In this document: one piece after another, positions 53,810 through 64,000 of the stretch | Position numbering within the stretch: position 1 is the first letter of the stretch | Layout: the number at the start of each line of letters is the position of its first letter | Assembly (NCBI RefSeq): GCF_022965805.1 | Contig: NC_133114.1 | Location: 8,948,261 to 9,012,260 of the forward strand | Length of the DNA: 64,000 nucleotides | Direction: 5' to 3' | DNA from: Primulina eburnea | Lineage: Eukaryota > Streptophyta > Magnoliopsida > Lamiales > Gesneriaceae | Program-made: the position numbers and the translations under genes | The notes under the pieces: model-generated | Told to the model about the DNA's origin: nothing | Databases searched by the model: none | Seen by the model: only the letters and a program-made list of their open reading frames with translations

Positions 53810-55699
53810 TGTAATGCCCGGAAATTTAATCCGAGTAATCTGTAATTATTGAATTATAATTTGATATGATTACGAAGGGATTAATCGGGACACGAAATGA
53901 GATTTTACGCGACAGGTGTATTTTTGGACAGAACTAGTGGCGCCCGAGCGGTAGAAATTGACCGCTCGAGCGCCAATGTTCAAAAAGGTAATTTTCGGGC
54001 AGAGAAGGTGGCGCCCGGGCGGTAGTTTTTGACCGCCCGAGCGCCAAAAATGTTGGTGCGAGACAGAACCTTCCGCGCCCGGGCGGTAGGTTTTAACCGC
54101 CCGAGCGCCGAGCTCGCGCCCGAGCGGTAGCTTTCCGCCGCTCGAGCGCGAGATGTGTTTGGCCAAGGACGCGCCAAGTGCCGAGATGCATGTGTGAGTT
54201 GTGTATATATATATATACACATGCATTTCATTTTCCGGAAAAAGAAAAGGGAAAGCCGAGGGAAGTTTAGCCTCTTGTGATTCCAATTCTTACTGTGTAA
54301 AATCCGTCCGTCTGATTTTGAATCCGACTTCGGTACCGAGTTCCTAACGACGTAGGCTACAACTGGACGTAAGTTTTGCTACGTTTGACATGCTTTGAAT
54401 TTATGCTATTGTCAGAATTGAATGGAATTCATATATGATGTTCTTGACATGATAGACATCGTAGAATCGAAGTCAGACTGAGAAACGGACGGATTATGGA
54501 ATTGTTATGAATTTTTAGGGTATATTGATCTATACCGGACAGATTTGAATTATGATTGGATTATGGATTATACTGGATATGGGTTATGGATTGGGACTAG
54601 TATCTGGTGATGTTGTATTGACGGGAATACTGAAATTGTACCGTTATACCGTTGATTTTGAATTAAGTCCAGATTGATCAGATTGTTATTGATTTGGACG
54701 GTATATTGATATGAGATTATTGATATTGTCATTGCCAGACAGGCTGTGAGTTCAGGACTTCGACTGAGCCAGAAATCGACGAAAGAAAGGTATAAGTCAA
54801 TGTGGTATTGGGAGATGGACTTGAGTCGGTTTAGACTTAGGTTTCCCTAAATCACATACTTTATTTTATTGCATGGATATTTGCATTACATTGATTAATG
54901 TACTTGTTCTCTTGAATTTAGATGACAGGTATTAGACGAGTTATCTTGTGACAGAAGTATTGGATAGTGGTGGTATCGCCACGGCACATTGCACGATGTC
55001 TCAAGATAGGATATTAGCGATAGAGATACAGTCCACGACGGATAGGTCAGGACTCCAAATGTTTGGTTATATCGAGTAATAGGAATTGAGATTCTTCTAT
55101 TACGGAATTCGATAAAGGAACACCGGATATGGTTATATCGAGTAATAGGAACGGAGTTCCTTCTATTACGGAATTCGATATAGGAACACCACATTTGGAA
55201 ACCGGGATCCCTAGACTAGGATTGAGTCTAGTCTGAATTATGATTGATGTCGACAGTTTGATTTGATATTGTTTATGTTTCAGATTTTGATACATATTCA
55301 TGTTACCTGATTACATGCTTTATATTGTTTATATGATTGCATGTTTCATTGATTTATACTGGGGATTATATTCTCACCGGTATATCCGGCTGTTGTCTTG
55401 TCTGTATGTGTACTTGACAACAGGTGGGACAGGTCCAGGGTCGAAGAGATGAAGAGCTAGATCGTGATTAGAGTGGTGGCACCGGACTTGGACTAGATGT
55501 AGGGTTAAACACTTGACTTTAGTTTTAAACCCTAGTTTGAATAAATGTTGAAATACAGGAATTGTATTTTATATACTGATATGTATATATGTTGTATGTC
55601 ACTACGTTCCGCATTTAAAAAAAAAATTTAGACCCTGTTTTAATTGATTAATTAGTCCCAATGATGATTAAGAACTTTATTAGCGTCCGGGTCCCCACA
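53810..55699 (+). repeat. 5' LTR of the nested chromovirus
   Basis: 1890 bp, TGTAATGCCCGG...GGTCCCCACA. Four GC-rich inverted repeats (53939-54152) lie upstream of a TATA-rich stretch (54204-54217). A pair of similar TATCGAGTAATAGGAA boxes occurs near 55074 and 55137. Confidence 0.95.
53939..54217 (+). promoter_or_regulatory. Four GC-rich hairpins and TATA region in the LTR
   Basis: Units at 53939-53974, 54010-54045, 54073-54110 and 54111-54152. Each has the form GCGCCCGAGCGGT, about 10 nt loop, ACCGCTCGAGCGC, with GGG/GAG variants. The TATA run follows 50 bp later. They may be transcription-factor sites or an RNA structure; not proven. Confidence 0.7.
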
Positions 55700-55704
55700 A
55701 CAGG

Positions 55705-55716
55705 TGGTATCAGAGC
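55705..55716 (+). other. Primer-binding site of the nested chromovirus
   Basis: TGGTATCAGAGC, 5 nt after the LTR. Confidence 0.93.
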
Positions 55717-55939
55717 TATAGATCCTTGAGATTAAGATAGGAGCTAGTGAGCGGGGTAAAATGAGATTTTCTTTCCTTGCTTTTGATTGCTAGCATGTTT
55801 ACTGTTTTAATACATGTTACCTGACTTATCTGCTATTGATATGGTATTGTGTATTATTGGAATGGATCAGTTGTAAGATGATCCAGGGAGGCTTGAAACA
55901 AGATTATTGTTGGGATTGCTAATCATTCTGATTTCAGAT

Positions 55940-58900
55940 ATGCCTCCGAGGAGAATGCCAGAACAGGGGAGTACCTCGAATCCTCCCATGGATGTGACAC
56001 CTACAGCAATGGAGAAATTGCTGAAAAGGTTTCAGTCATTTCATCCACCGACTTTGAAAGGTACGGAGAACTCCGTGGAATGTGAAAGTTGGTTGGACGA
56101 CATTGAATCACTGTTTGACTCTTTGGAGTATACTGAGGAAAAGAGGGTGAAACTGATAATACACCAGTTGCATGACGTTGCTAAACACTGGTGGATCACG
56201 ACTAGAAGGGCATTGGAACAGAGAGGTACGGCTATTACCTGGAATGTGTTTAAGACTGAATTCTATCTACGGTTCTTTCCAGTTTCTTATAGGAAGGACA
56301 AGGGAGCCGAGTTTGCAAACCTGAAACAAGGCCAGTTGAACATTGAGGATTATGTGGCTAAGTTTTCGACACTGCTCCGATTTGCTCCCCACGTAGCTGA
56401 ACATGATGAGGCCGTAGCAGACCAGTTCATAAATGGCCTAAATCCTGAAATTTTTACGCTGGTGAATACTGGGAGGCCTAACAATTTCACCGATGCCCTG
56501 AACAGAGCCAAGGGAGCCGAGGCAGGCCTGATGAGGCTGAAAGAGGCTTCGTTTGTGGTTCCAGTATCGGGACAACCACCACCTCCTAGGTTTGAAGGTG
56601 GCAGCAGTGGTAGCGGAAAGAAGGATTTCTTGAAGGCCAGAGGGAAGCAATTCAAGAAATCAGGGACTACCTCGTCCAGTTCGAGTGGCTCTAGACAGAC
56701 CGGTCAGAGCCAGAGCTATGTAGGACCGTATTGCGGTACTTGTGGAGGGAGGCATTCCACAAATCAGTGCCGAGGAGTAGTTGGTAGCTGTCGTATCTGT
56801 AGACAGCAGGGACACTTTGCACGAGTGTGTCCACAGAGAGGTGCCCAGGGATCACAGGCAGCTGAGTCATCGGGATCAGTGGCTCAGACCGGTAGACGAT
56901 CATCTGCCGTTCATACTTTTCAGCCAATACCGTCTACTCTGTCACAGCAGAGGCCAGGAGGGGGCCAGACCGCGAGCCAGCCTCCAAGACAGCAGGCTCG
57001 ATTGTTTGCTTTGATTGAGGAGCAAGCACAGGATGCACCTAATGATGTAGTTGCAGGTAACTGTTTTATTTCTGGTTATCCTGCATATGTACTGATTGAT
57101 ACTGGTGCCTCACATACTTTTATATCTGAGCGATTTGCTTTAATGCATTCATTGCCTGTTGAGTCCTTAGCTACTGTAGTATCTGTCACGTCTCCGTTAG
57201 GAACAGGTTTGATATCGGTGAAATATGTGAAATCGTGTATACTGCAGTACGACGGGCATACGATTGATTTAGACTGTATTGTTCTTGGTTTATCTGATTT
57301 TGATTGTATTGGCGGCATCGACATGTTGACCAAGTACCGAGCTACAGTCGATTGTTTCCACAAGATAGTTCGATTCAGACTTGAGATGGCTGAGGAGTGG
57401 AAATTTTATGGTAAGGGTTCTAGAGCTAGAATTCCTTTGATATCTGCCATAAATATGACTCGATTATTGCAGAAGGGAGCGGATGGATTCCTGGTATATT
57501 CAGTTGACTTACTGAAAACGAGCCCAGCATTGGCGGATTTGCCAGTGGTGTGTGAGTTTGCTGATGTCTTTCCAGACGAGATTCCTGGATTGCCTCCGAT
57601 TCGAGAGATAGACTTCAGCATTGAGTTGATGTCAGGGACAGTTCCGATTTCGAGAGCTCCATATCGAATGGCACCGATCGAGTTGAAGGAACTGAAAGAA
57701 CAGTTGGAGGATTTACTGGCCAAGGGATATATCAGACCGAGTGTATCTCCTTGGGGTGCTCCAGTACTGTTCGTGAGAAAGAAAGACGGGTCGATGAGAC
57801 TTTGTATCGACTACCGGCAACTGAACAAGGCAACGGTAAAGAATAAATATCCATTGCCTCGTATTGATGATCTGTTTGATCAGTTGCAGGGTTCATCTGT
57901 GTATTCCAAGATCGACTTGAGATCTGGATACCATCAATTGAGAGTCAGGGACTCTGATATCTCAAAGACAGCATTCAGAACGAGGTATGGACATTATGAG
58001 TTTATTGTCATGCCTTTTGGTTTGACGAATGTACCGGCGGTATTTATGGGATTGATGAACCGCGTCTTTCAGAAATACTTGGATGATTTTGTGATCATAT
58101 TCATTGATGATATATTGATTTATTCAAAGAATATGATTGAGCATGCTAATCATCTGAGGACTGTGTTGAGAATTTTGAGGGCTGAGAAGCTGTATGCTAA
58201 ATTGTCGAAATGCGAGTTTTGGCTGAAACAGGTTGTGTTTTTGGGTCACATTATATCGGGAGACGGTATATCAGTTGATTCCAGTAAGGTTGAGGCAGTG
58301 ATTTCTTGGCCGAGACCTACATCTGTACCCGAGATTCGCAGTTTTATGGGTTTGGCAGGATATTATCGACGATTTATTAAAGATTTCTCGAGTATTGCTA
58401 AACCGATTATACAGTTGACTCAGAAAAATGCTCCATTTGTTTGGTCTGAGGAATGTGAGACCAGTTTCCTCGAATTGAAAAAGAGACTGACCAGTGCGCC
58501 TGTGTTGACGATTCCTTCAGGCACTGGTGGATTTGTCGTTTATTGTGATGCATCTCACCGAGGATTGGGTTGTGTATTGATGCAGCGGGGGCATGTGATT
58601 GCTTATGCCTCGAGACAGCTGAAACCCCATGAATCTCGTTATCCAATTCATGATCTTGAATTGGCAGCCATAGTCTTTGCACTGAAAATATGGCGACATT
58701 ACCTGTACAGTGAGAAATTCGAAATATATTCTGATCATAAAAGCTTGAAATATCTGTTTTCACAAGCTGAATTGAATATGAGACAGAGAAGATGGCTGGA
58801 TTTATTGAAAGACTTCGATTGTGAAATCAAGTATTATCCAGGGAAGTCAAATGCAGCAGCTGATGCACTGAGTCGAAAGGTATGTGCACTATCCTTATCG

Positions 58901-60431
58901 ACGATTGGTGTATCGAATTTGATTGAAAACTGCTGTTTGTCTGGATTAATATTTGAGACAGATCGTCAGCCTCTGAGATTGTGTGCTGTTCGAGCTGAAC
59001 CAGAGCTGCTTTTGAAAATTAAAACAGCTCAGAAAGTTGATCAGAATGTACAGAATTCGATTGCGATGGTCAAAACTGGACATCAATCGGAATATCAGGT
59101 TCGTGACAATGTCTTGTATGTGAATAATCGTATTGTTGTGCCAAATGTTTCAGAATTGAGACAACGAATACTGACAGAAGCGCACAACAGTCGTTTTAGC
59201 ATTCATCCTGGTGGCAGGAAGATGTATAATGATTTTAAGGACACAGTATTGGTGGAAACAAATGAAATCTGATGTGACTGAATTTGTAGCCAAGTGTCTG
59301 AATTGTCAACAGGTGAAGGCTGAAAGAAAGAAACCAGGAGGATTGTTACAGAGTTTGTCCATTCCTGAATGGAAATGGGATCACATTTCCATGGATTTTG
59401 TGACACAGTTGCCGAGATCCTCCCGAGGTTGTGATGCGATTTGGGTCGTGATTGATCGATTGACCAAATCTGCATGTTTTATTCCATACAAGATGGCATA
59501 TAGATATGATCAGATGGCCGATATCTATGTCCGAGAAGTGATTAGATTGCATGGAGTGCCGAAGTCGATTGTTTCAGACCGTGATCCTCGGTTCACTTCG
59601 CACTTCTGGCAGAGTTTGCAGCAAGCTCTTGGTACGAAATTACATTTGAGTACCGCATACCATCCACAGACTGACGGACAGTCAGAGCGTACGATCCAGA
59701 CATTGGAAGATATGCTGAGAGCGATAGTGCTGGATTTCAGCACTAATTGGCAAGAAGCATTGCCACTTTGTGAATTTTCGTACAACAATAGCTATCAAAC
59801 GAGTATTGAGATGGCACCATTTGAAGCGTTGTACGGAAAGAAATGCAGATCCCCACTTTATTGGGATGATATCTCTGAAGTTCCTGAGACTGGACCGGAT
59901 ATGATCAGAGATATGACTGAGAAAGTTAAATTGGTTCAGAAGAAAATGAAGGCAGCTCAGGACAGACAAGCCAAATATGCCAACCTTCGACGTAGACCGT
60001 TGGTATTTGAGGCTGGAGACCGAGTATTCTTGAAGATTTCTCCTTTCAGAGGTGTTGTCAGATTTGGCAAGAAAGGGAAATTGTCTCCTCGATATGTTGG
60101 TCCTTATGAGATTCTTGAAAAAATAGGAGATCGTGCCTATCGACTTGCATTACCGCCTTCATTATCTGGGATACATGATGTCTTTCATGTATCAATGCTG
60201 CGGAAATATCTCCCTGATGATTTTCACGTGATTGAACCAGACGAGACCGAGCTGGATGAGACATTGAGTTATGTCGAGAAACCGATCAGGATTATTGATC
60301 GTAAAGAAAAACAGCTCAGAGCAAAGATGATTCCTCTTGTGAAAGTTCAATGGACTCGTCATGGTGTTGAAGAAGCCACTTGGGAGACGGAATCAGATAT
60401 GAGACAGGAATTCCCAGCATTGTTTAATTGA
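55940..60431 (+). pseudogene. gag-pol: Chromovirus gag-pol, complete apart from one frameshift
   Basis: The start at 55940 ([10 protein letters not shown]) fits chromovirus gags; an ATG at 55907 would add 11 residues. Gag has [23 protein letters not shown] and two zinc fingers ([27 protein letters not shown]) near residue 265. Protease: [16 protein letters not shown], near residue 385. [32 protein letters not shown], near 722. RNase [29 protein letters not shown]. Integrase: H..H..CLNCQQVK, core D (MDFVTQLP), D (VSDRDPRFTSHFW), E (GQSERTIQTLEDML). A chromodomain tail (VQWTRHGVEEATWETESDM) ends at 60431. The only break seen is an extra base in the T-run 59233-59236, inside the integrase zinc domain. 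Confidence 0.95.
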
Positions 60432-60488
60432 TGTAAATTCCTTATACAGTTTTGTATATACTCCTGTTTGATATGATTGATTGCTTGT

Positions 60489-60526
60489 GATTTCGAGGAC
60501 GAAATCGTATCTTAGGGGGGGAGGAA
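60489..60526 (+). other. GATTTCG-AGGA-CGAAATC palindrome and polypurine tract
   Basis: Palindrome 60489-60506, then AGGGGGGGAGGAA (60514-60526) directly before the 3' LTR. Confidence 0.88.
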
Positions 60527-62393
60527 TGTAATGCCCGGAAATTTAATCCGAGTAATCTGTAATTATTGAATTATAATTTGATATGATTACGAAGGGATTA
60601 ATCGGGACACGAAATGAGATTTTACGCGACGGGTGCATTTTTGGACAGAACTAGTGGCGCCCGAGCAATAGAAATTGACCGCTCGAGCGCCAATGTTCAA
60701 AAAGGTAATTTTCGGGCAGAGAAGGTGGCGCCCGGGCGATAGTTTTTGACCGCCCGAGCGCCAAGAATGTTGGTGCGAGACAGAACCTTCCGCGCCCGGG
60801 CGGTAGGTTTTAACCGCCCGAGCGCCGAGCTCGCGCCCGAGCGGTAGCTTTCCGCCGCTCGAGCGCGAGATGTGTTTGGCCAAGGACGCGCCAAGTGCCG
60901 AGATGCATGTGTGAGTTGTGTATATATATATATACACATGCATTTCATTTTCCGGAAAAAGAAAAGGGAAAGCCGAGGGAAGTTTAGCCTCTTGTGATTC
61001 CAATTCCTACTGTGTAAAATTCGTCCGTCTGATTTTGAATCCGACTTCGGTACCGAGTTCCTAACGAGGTAGGCTACAACTGGACGTAAGTTTTGCTACG
61101 TTTGACATGCTTTGAATTTATGCTATTGTCAGAATTGAATGGAATTCATATATGATGTTCTTGACATGATAGACATCGTAGAATCGAAGTCAGACTGAGA
61201 AACGGACTGATTATGGAATTGTTATGAATTTTTAGGGTATATTGATCTATACCGGACAGATTTGAATTATGATTGGATTATGGATTATACTGGATATGGG
61301 TTATGTTGTATTGACGGGAATACTGAAATTGTACCGTTATACCGTTGATTTTGAATTAAGTCCAGATTGATCAGATTGTTATTGATTTGGACGGTATATT
61401 GATATGAGATTATTGATATTGTCATTGCCAGACAGGCTGTGAGTTCAGGACTTCGACTGAGCCAGAAATCGACGAAAGAAAGGTATAAGTCAATGTGGTA
61501 TTGGGAGATGGACTTGAGTCGGTTTAGACTTGGGTTTCCCTAAATCACATACTTTATTTTATTGCATGGATATTTGCATTACATTGATTAATGTACTTGT
61601 TCTCTTGAATTTAGATGACAGGTATTAGACGAGTTATCTTGTGACAGAAGTGCCGGATAGTGGTGGTATCGCCACGGCACATTGCACGATGTCTCAAGAT
61701 AGGATATTAGCGATAGAGATACAGTCCACGACGGATAGGTCAGGACTCCAAATGTTTGGTTATATCGAGTAATAGGAATTGGGATTCTTCTATTACGGAA
61801 TTCGATATAGGAATACCGGATATGGTTATATCGAGTAATAGGAACGGAGTTCCTTCTATTACGGAATTCGATATAGGAACACCACATTTGGAAACCGGGA
61901 TCCCTAGACTAGGATTGAGTCTAGTCTGAATTATGATTGATGTCGACAGTTTGATTTGATATTGTTTATGTTTCAGATTTTGATACATATTCATGTTACC
62001 TGATTACATGCTTTATATTGTTTATATGATTGCATGTTTCATTGATTTATACTGGGGATTATATTCTCACCGGTATATCCGGCTGTTGTCTTGTCTGTAT
62101 GTGTACTTGACAACAGGTGGGACAGGTCCAGGGTCGAAGAGATGAAGAGCTAGATCGTGATTAGAGTGGTGGCACCGGACTTGGACTAGATGTAGGGTTA
62201 AACACTTGACTTTAGTTTTAAACCCTAGTTTGAATAAATGTTGAAATACAGGAATTGTATTTTATATACTGATATGTATATATGTTGTATGTCACTACGT
62301 TCCGCATTTTAAAAAAAAAATTTAGACCCTGTTTTAATTGATTAATTAGTCCCAATGATGATTAAGAACTTGATTAGCGTCCGGGTCCCCACA
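60527..62393 (+). repeat. 3' LTR of the nested chromovirus
   Basis: 1867 bp. Relative to the 5' LTR it lacks 24 bp after GGTTATG (near 61304), and the first two hairpins carry G-to-A changes (60667-60668, 60739). Confidence 0.95.
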
Positions 62394-62398
62394 ATCGC

Positions 62399-63394
62399 AA
62401 AGATGCGACCCTGCACCTTATCCTTGCTCGCTCCCCTAGGACAATCTTTAGCAATGTGGCCTGCAGTGCCACAACGATAACAACTATGAGTGCCAAATCT
62501 GCACTCTCCTCGATGATGTCTGCTGCACTTAGGACACAGTGGCTTCTCGGGATCAACTGGAACTGACGGTGGTCTAGGATTCGATTCCACCTTGCCCTTC
62601 CCTTTGAAACGATCCTTGCCTCTCTGATTCGAGCCCTGGCCTCTCTGAGCAATAGCTTGATGCCTCTCCTGCCTCTCTCTGGCGATATCTTTCTAGTCTT
62701 GTTCGGCCAACAACGCCTTCGACACGATCTCTTTGAAAGTCACGGCCTTGGACATGTTGATATCCCTCCTGATCTCTGCACAAAGGCCTCGAATGAAATG
62801 AGCACCTTTGTCTTTGTCGTTTGAAGCAATATACGGAGCAAATAGACAACCCTCCTCGAACTTGAGAATGTACTCATCAACGTTCATGCCTCCCTGTCGA
62901 AGCTCCAAGAACTCAGTCACCTTCCTAGCTCGAAGGGCGTCGGGAAAGTACTTGTCATAGAACAGGTCTGTGAACTCTTGCCACTTCAAAGCTGAAACAT
63001 CGACACCAACCTTAGTGGCATTCCACCAGATACGTGCAGCTTTTACCAACATGAATACTGTACAGCTGATCCTGTCTTTATCTTCATACTGGAGATGGTC
63101 GAAGATTGCTTCAAGCGCTTTGACCCACTCGACAGCCACTAACGGATCAGTGCTACCTGCGAATTCTGGTGGATCTATTCTCTTAAAAGCAGAAAAGACG
63201 GCATCAGTGCCAACTGCTTGAGCTACTTGGCCTCTCACTTGGCCTCTACCCTGTCCTGTTCCTTGCAATCGAAGCAGCTGCTGAATTTGCTCGCTATGGA
63301 CTTTGGCCTGCTCTTTAAGCAACTTGTCGAACTCGTCGACAACTCTAGAGGAAGAACTATCCTCACCCTCTGACGCCTTACGCTTAGGAGGCAT
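62399..63394 (-). pseudogene. gag: Chromovirus gag of the minus-strand element, one internal stop
   Basis: It starts MPPKRKASEGEDSSSS at 63394. Capsid motifs follow (FKRIDPPEFAGSTDPLVAVE, AARIWWNATK, FYDKYFPDALRARKVTEFLEL, IRGLCAEIRRDI). A TAG at 62693-62695 interrupts the frame after KALLAEQD. It continues in the same frame to two zinc fingers (CPKCSRHHRGEC, CYRCGTAGHIAKDC) and GRIFAI, where the nested element sits. The insertion lies exactly between gag and protease. Confidence 0.9.
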
Positions 63395-63510
63395 ACTCTA
63401 CAATGTGCTCACAAAAGTAAATCAATAGATAACAATGAATAGATGCAAAAGAAAACATACCCGGACAGTTGAAAGTAGACGAAGTCATATGAATTGGTCC
63501 GAAGAACGGT

Positions 63511-63522
63511 GCTCTGATACCA
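63511..63522 (-). other. Primer-binding site of the minus-strand chromovirus
   Basis: Minus TGGTATCAGAGC, 5 nt from the LTR. Confidence 0.92.
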
Positions 63523-63527
63523 CTAAA

Positions 63528-64000
63528 TGTGACACCTCGACCCGTTTACAATAAAAATACAGCGGAATTTAAAATTTTCAATTGAAGGATGGAAGGATTA
63601 CAATTTCATAGCATAAAATCATTTACAAAATATTTGCAACCAAAATAAATACATGATCATTCAAATGATATAACAACAAAAATAACATATCATTCCTATG
63701 ATCTTGTCCCAAAATATCAACAAAATAACATTTTACTTCCTTCCAACTCTATATGCATATGACCCCGATCCACGATCATTGTCCTGGTCCGTCGCTCTTA
63801 GCTGCATCACATGAAATAACTGAAATGAGTATAAAACTCAGCAAGTGGAACTCTTACATAGTAATGAACATATCATACTCTGAAAATCATAGCTTTAAAA
63901 ACATAAATACCATCAACTCTGAAATAAATATCATAGCAATAGCGTAGCAATAGGATGGTATTTCTCTTTACTCTGGTTGGATTGATATCAATAGTAACTC
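63528..64000 (-). repeat. 5' LTR of the minus-strand chromovirus, cut by the window edge
   Basis: It matches 48741-49213 with about ten substitutions over 473 bp. The remainder lies beyond the window. Confidence 0.93.

Larger units (their letters stand above)
53810..62393 (+). mobile_element. Nearly complete Tekay/Del-like Gypsy chromovirus, TSD ATCGC
   Basis: 8.58 kb inserted at the gag/protease border of the minus-strand Gypsy. LTRs are 1890 and 1867 bp and the target duplication ATCGC is perfect (53805-53809, 62394-62398). The internal region has a primer-binding site, one gag-pol frame with a single frameshift, the conserved palindrome and a PPT. The LTRs differ by one 24-bp deletion and about a dozen or more substitutions by eye. 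Confidence 0.95.
48741..64000 (-). mobile_element. Ty3/Gypsy chromovirus, minus strand, split by a nested Gypsy and cut by the right edge
   Basis: Left LTR (3') 48741-50345, right LTR (5') from 63528 to beyond the window. Reading leftward: primer-binding site, gag, nested element at 53810-62393, protease, RT, RNase H, integrase, chromodomain, PPT. GTGTCACA ends at 48741 and 63528 match. The target duplication cannot be checked because the right end is missing. Confidence 0.92.

Noticed and set aside
54895..55301. Minus-strand frames of 99 and 84 aa with internal repeats, also present at 61588-61994
   Set aside because: They come from the two TATCGAGTAATAGGAA boxes in the LTR and are duplicated with it; not genes.
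1..64000. tRNA, rRNA or snoRNA genes
   Set aside because: No cloverleaf with A and B boxes or ribosomal signature was noticed. The repeated TGGTATCAGAGC sites are primer-binding sites next to LTRs, not tRNA genes. A tRNAscan or Rfam run would be decisive.

Overview
This window is transposon-rich DNA from a flowering-plant nuclear genome. It holds Ty1/Copia and Ty3/Gypsy LTR retrotransposons, a CACTA DNA transposon, solo LTRs and AT-rich spacer, with no bacterial-style operons. The TGGTATCAGAGC primer-binding sites, chromodomain Gypsy pol genes, a WRKY exon with its plant intron donor and an RLF-like exon pair all point to a eudicot. The flavour of the repeats (a Sirevirus gag with its extra downstream ORF, and a GAGAC...GTCTC MITE) suggests an asterid, possibly Lamiales; that part is inference.

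Layout, left to right. (1) 1-3103: the 5' part of a minus-strand SIRE-type Copia element, inserted in the integrase of a plus-strand Gypsy element whose 3' end and 3' LTR occupy 3104-5885. (2) 5886-8650: spacer with a MITE, a perfect 200-bp-arm palindrome (6329-6737) and the first two coding exons of an RLF-like cytochrome b5 gene. (3) 8651-21331: a probable solo Gypsy LTR split by a minus-strand Copia element (10291-19556, TSD GCGTC). (4) 21355-26648: a CACTA element (TSD ATA) with dense palindromic ends, a broken transposase N-terminus and a captured WRKY exon. (5) About 26.65-48.74 kb: a degraded plus-strand Gypsy element. Its gag is broken by a solo Copia LTR (29253-31392, TSD GTGTC) and, 15 bp further on, by a complete 15.2-kb SIRE-type element (31413-46609, TSD CACTC). 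The SIRE element itself carries a nested gag-only Gypsy element (38947-43021, TSD GAACA). (6) 48741-64000+: a minus-strand chromovirus Gypsy element split at the gag/protease border by a nearly complete plus-strand chromovirus (53810-62393, TSD ATCGC).

Within each retrotransposon, gag builds the particle, protease cuts the polyprotein, RT/RNase H make cDNA and integrase inserts it; the chromodomain variants probably target heterochromatin. Almost every pol here carries stops or frameshifts. The elements with the most similar LTRs (gag-only element; Copia 10291-19556) lack a working pol, so they were probably mobilised by proteins from other copies. The most unusual signals are the perfect palindrome, the WRKY exon in the CACTA element, the antisense ORF with its own TATA box opposite a third sense ORF in the SIRE element, the intact gag-only element, and the short palindrome arrays in otherwise unlike LTRs.
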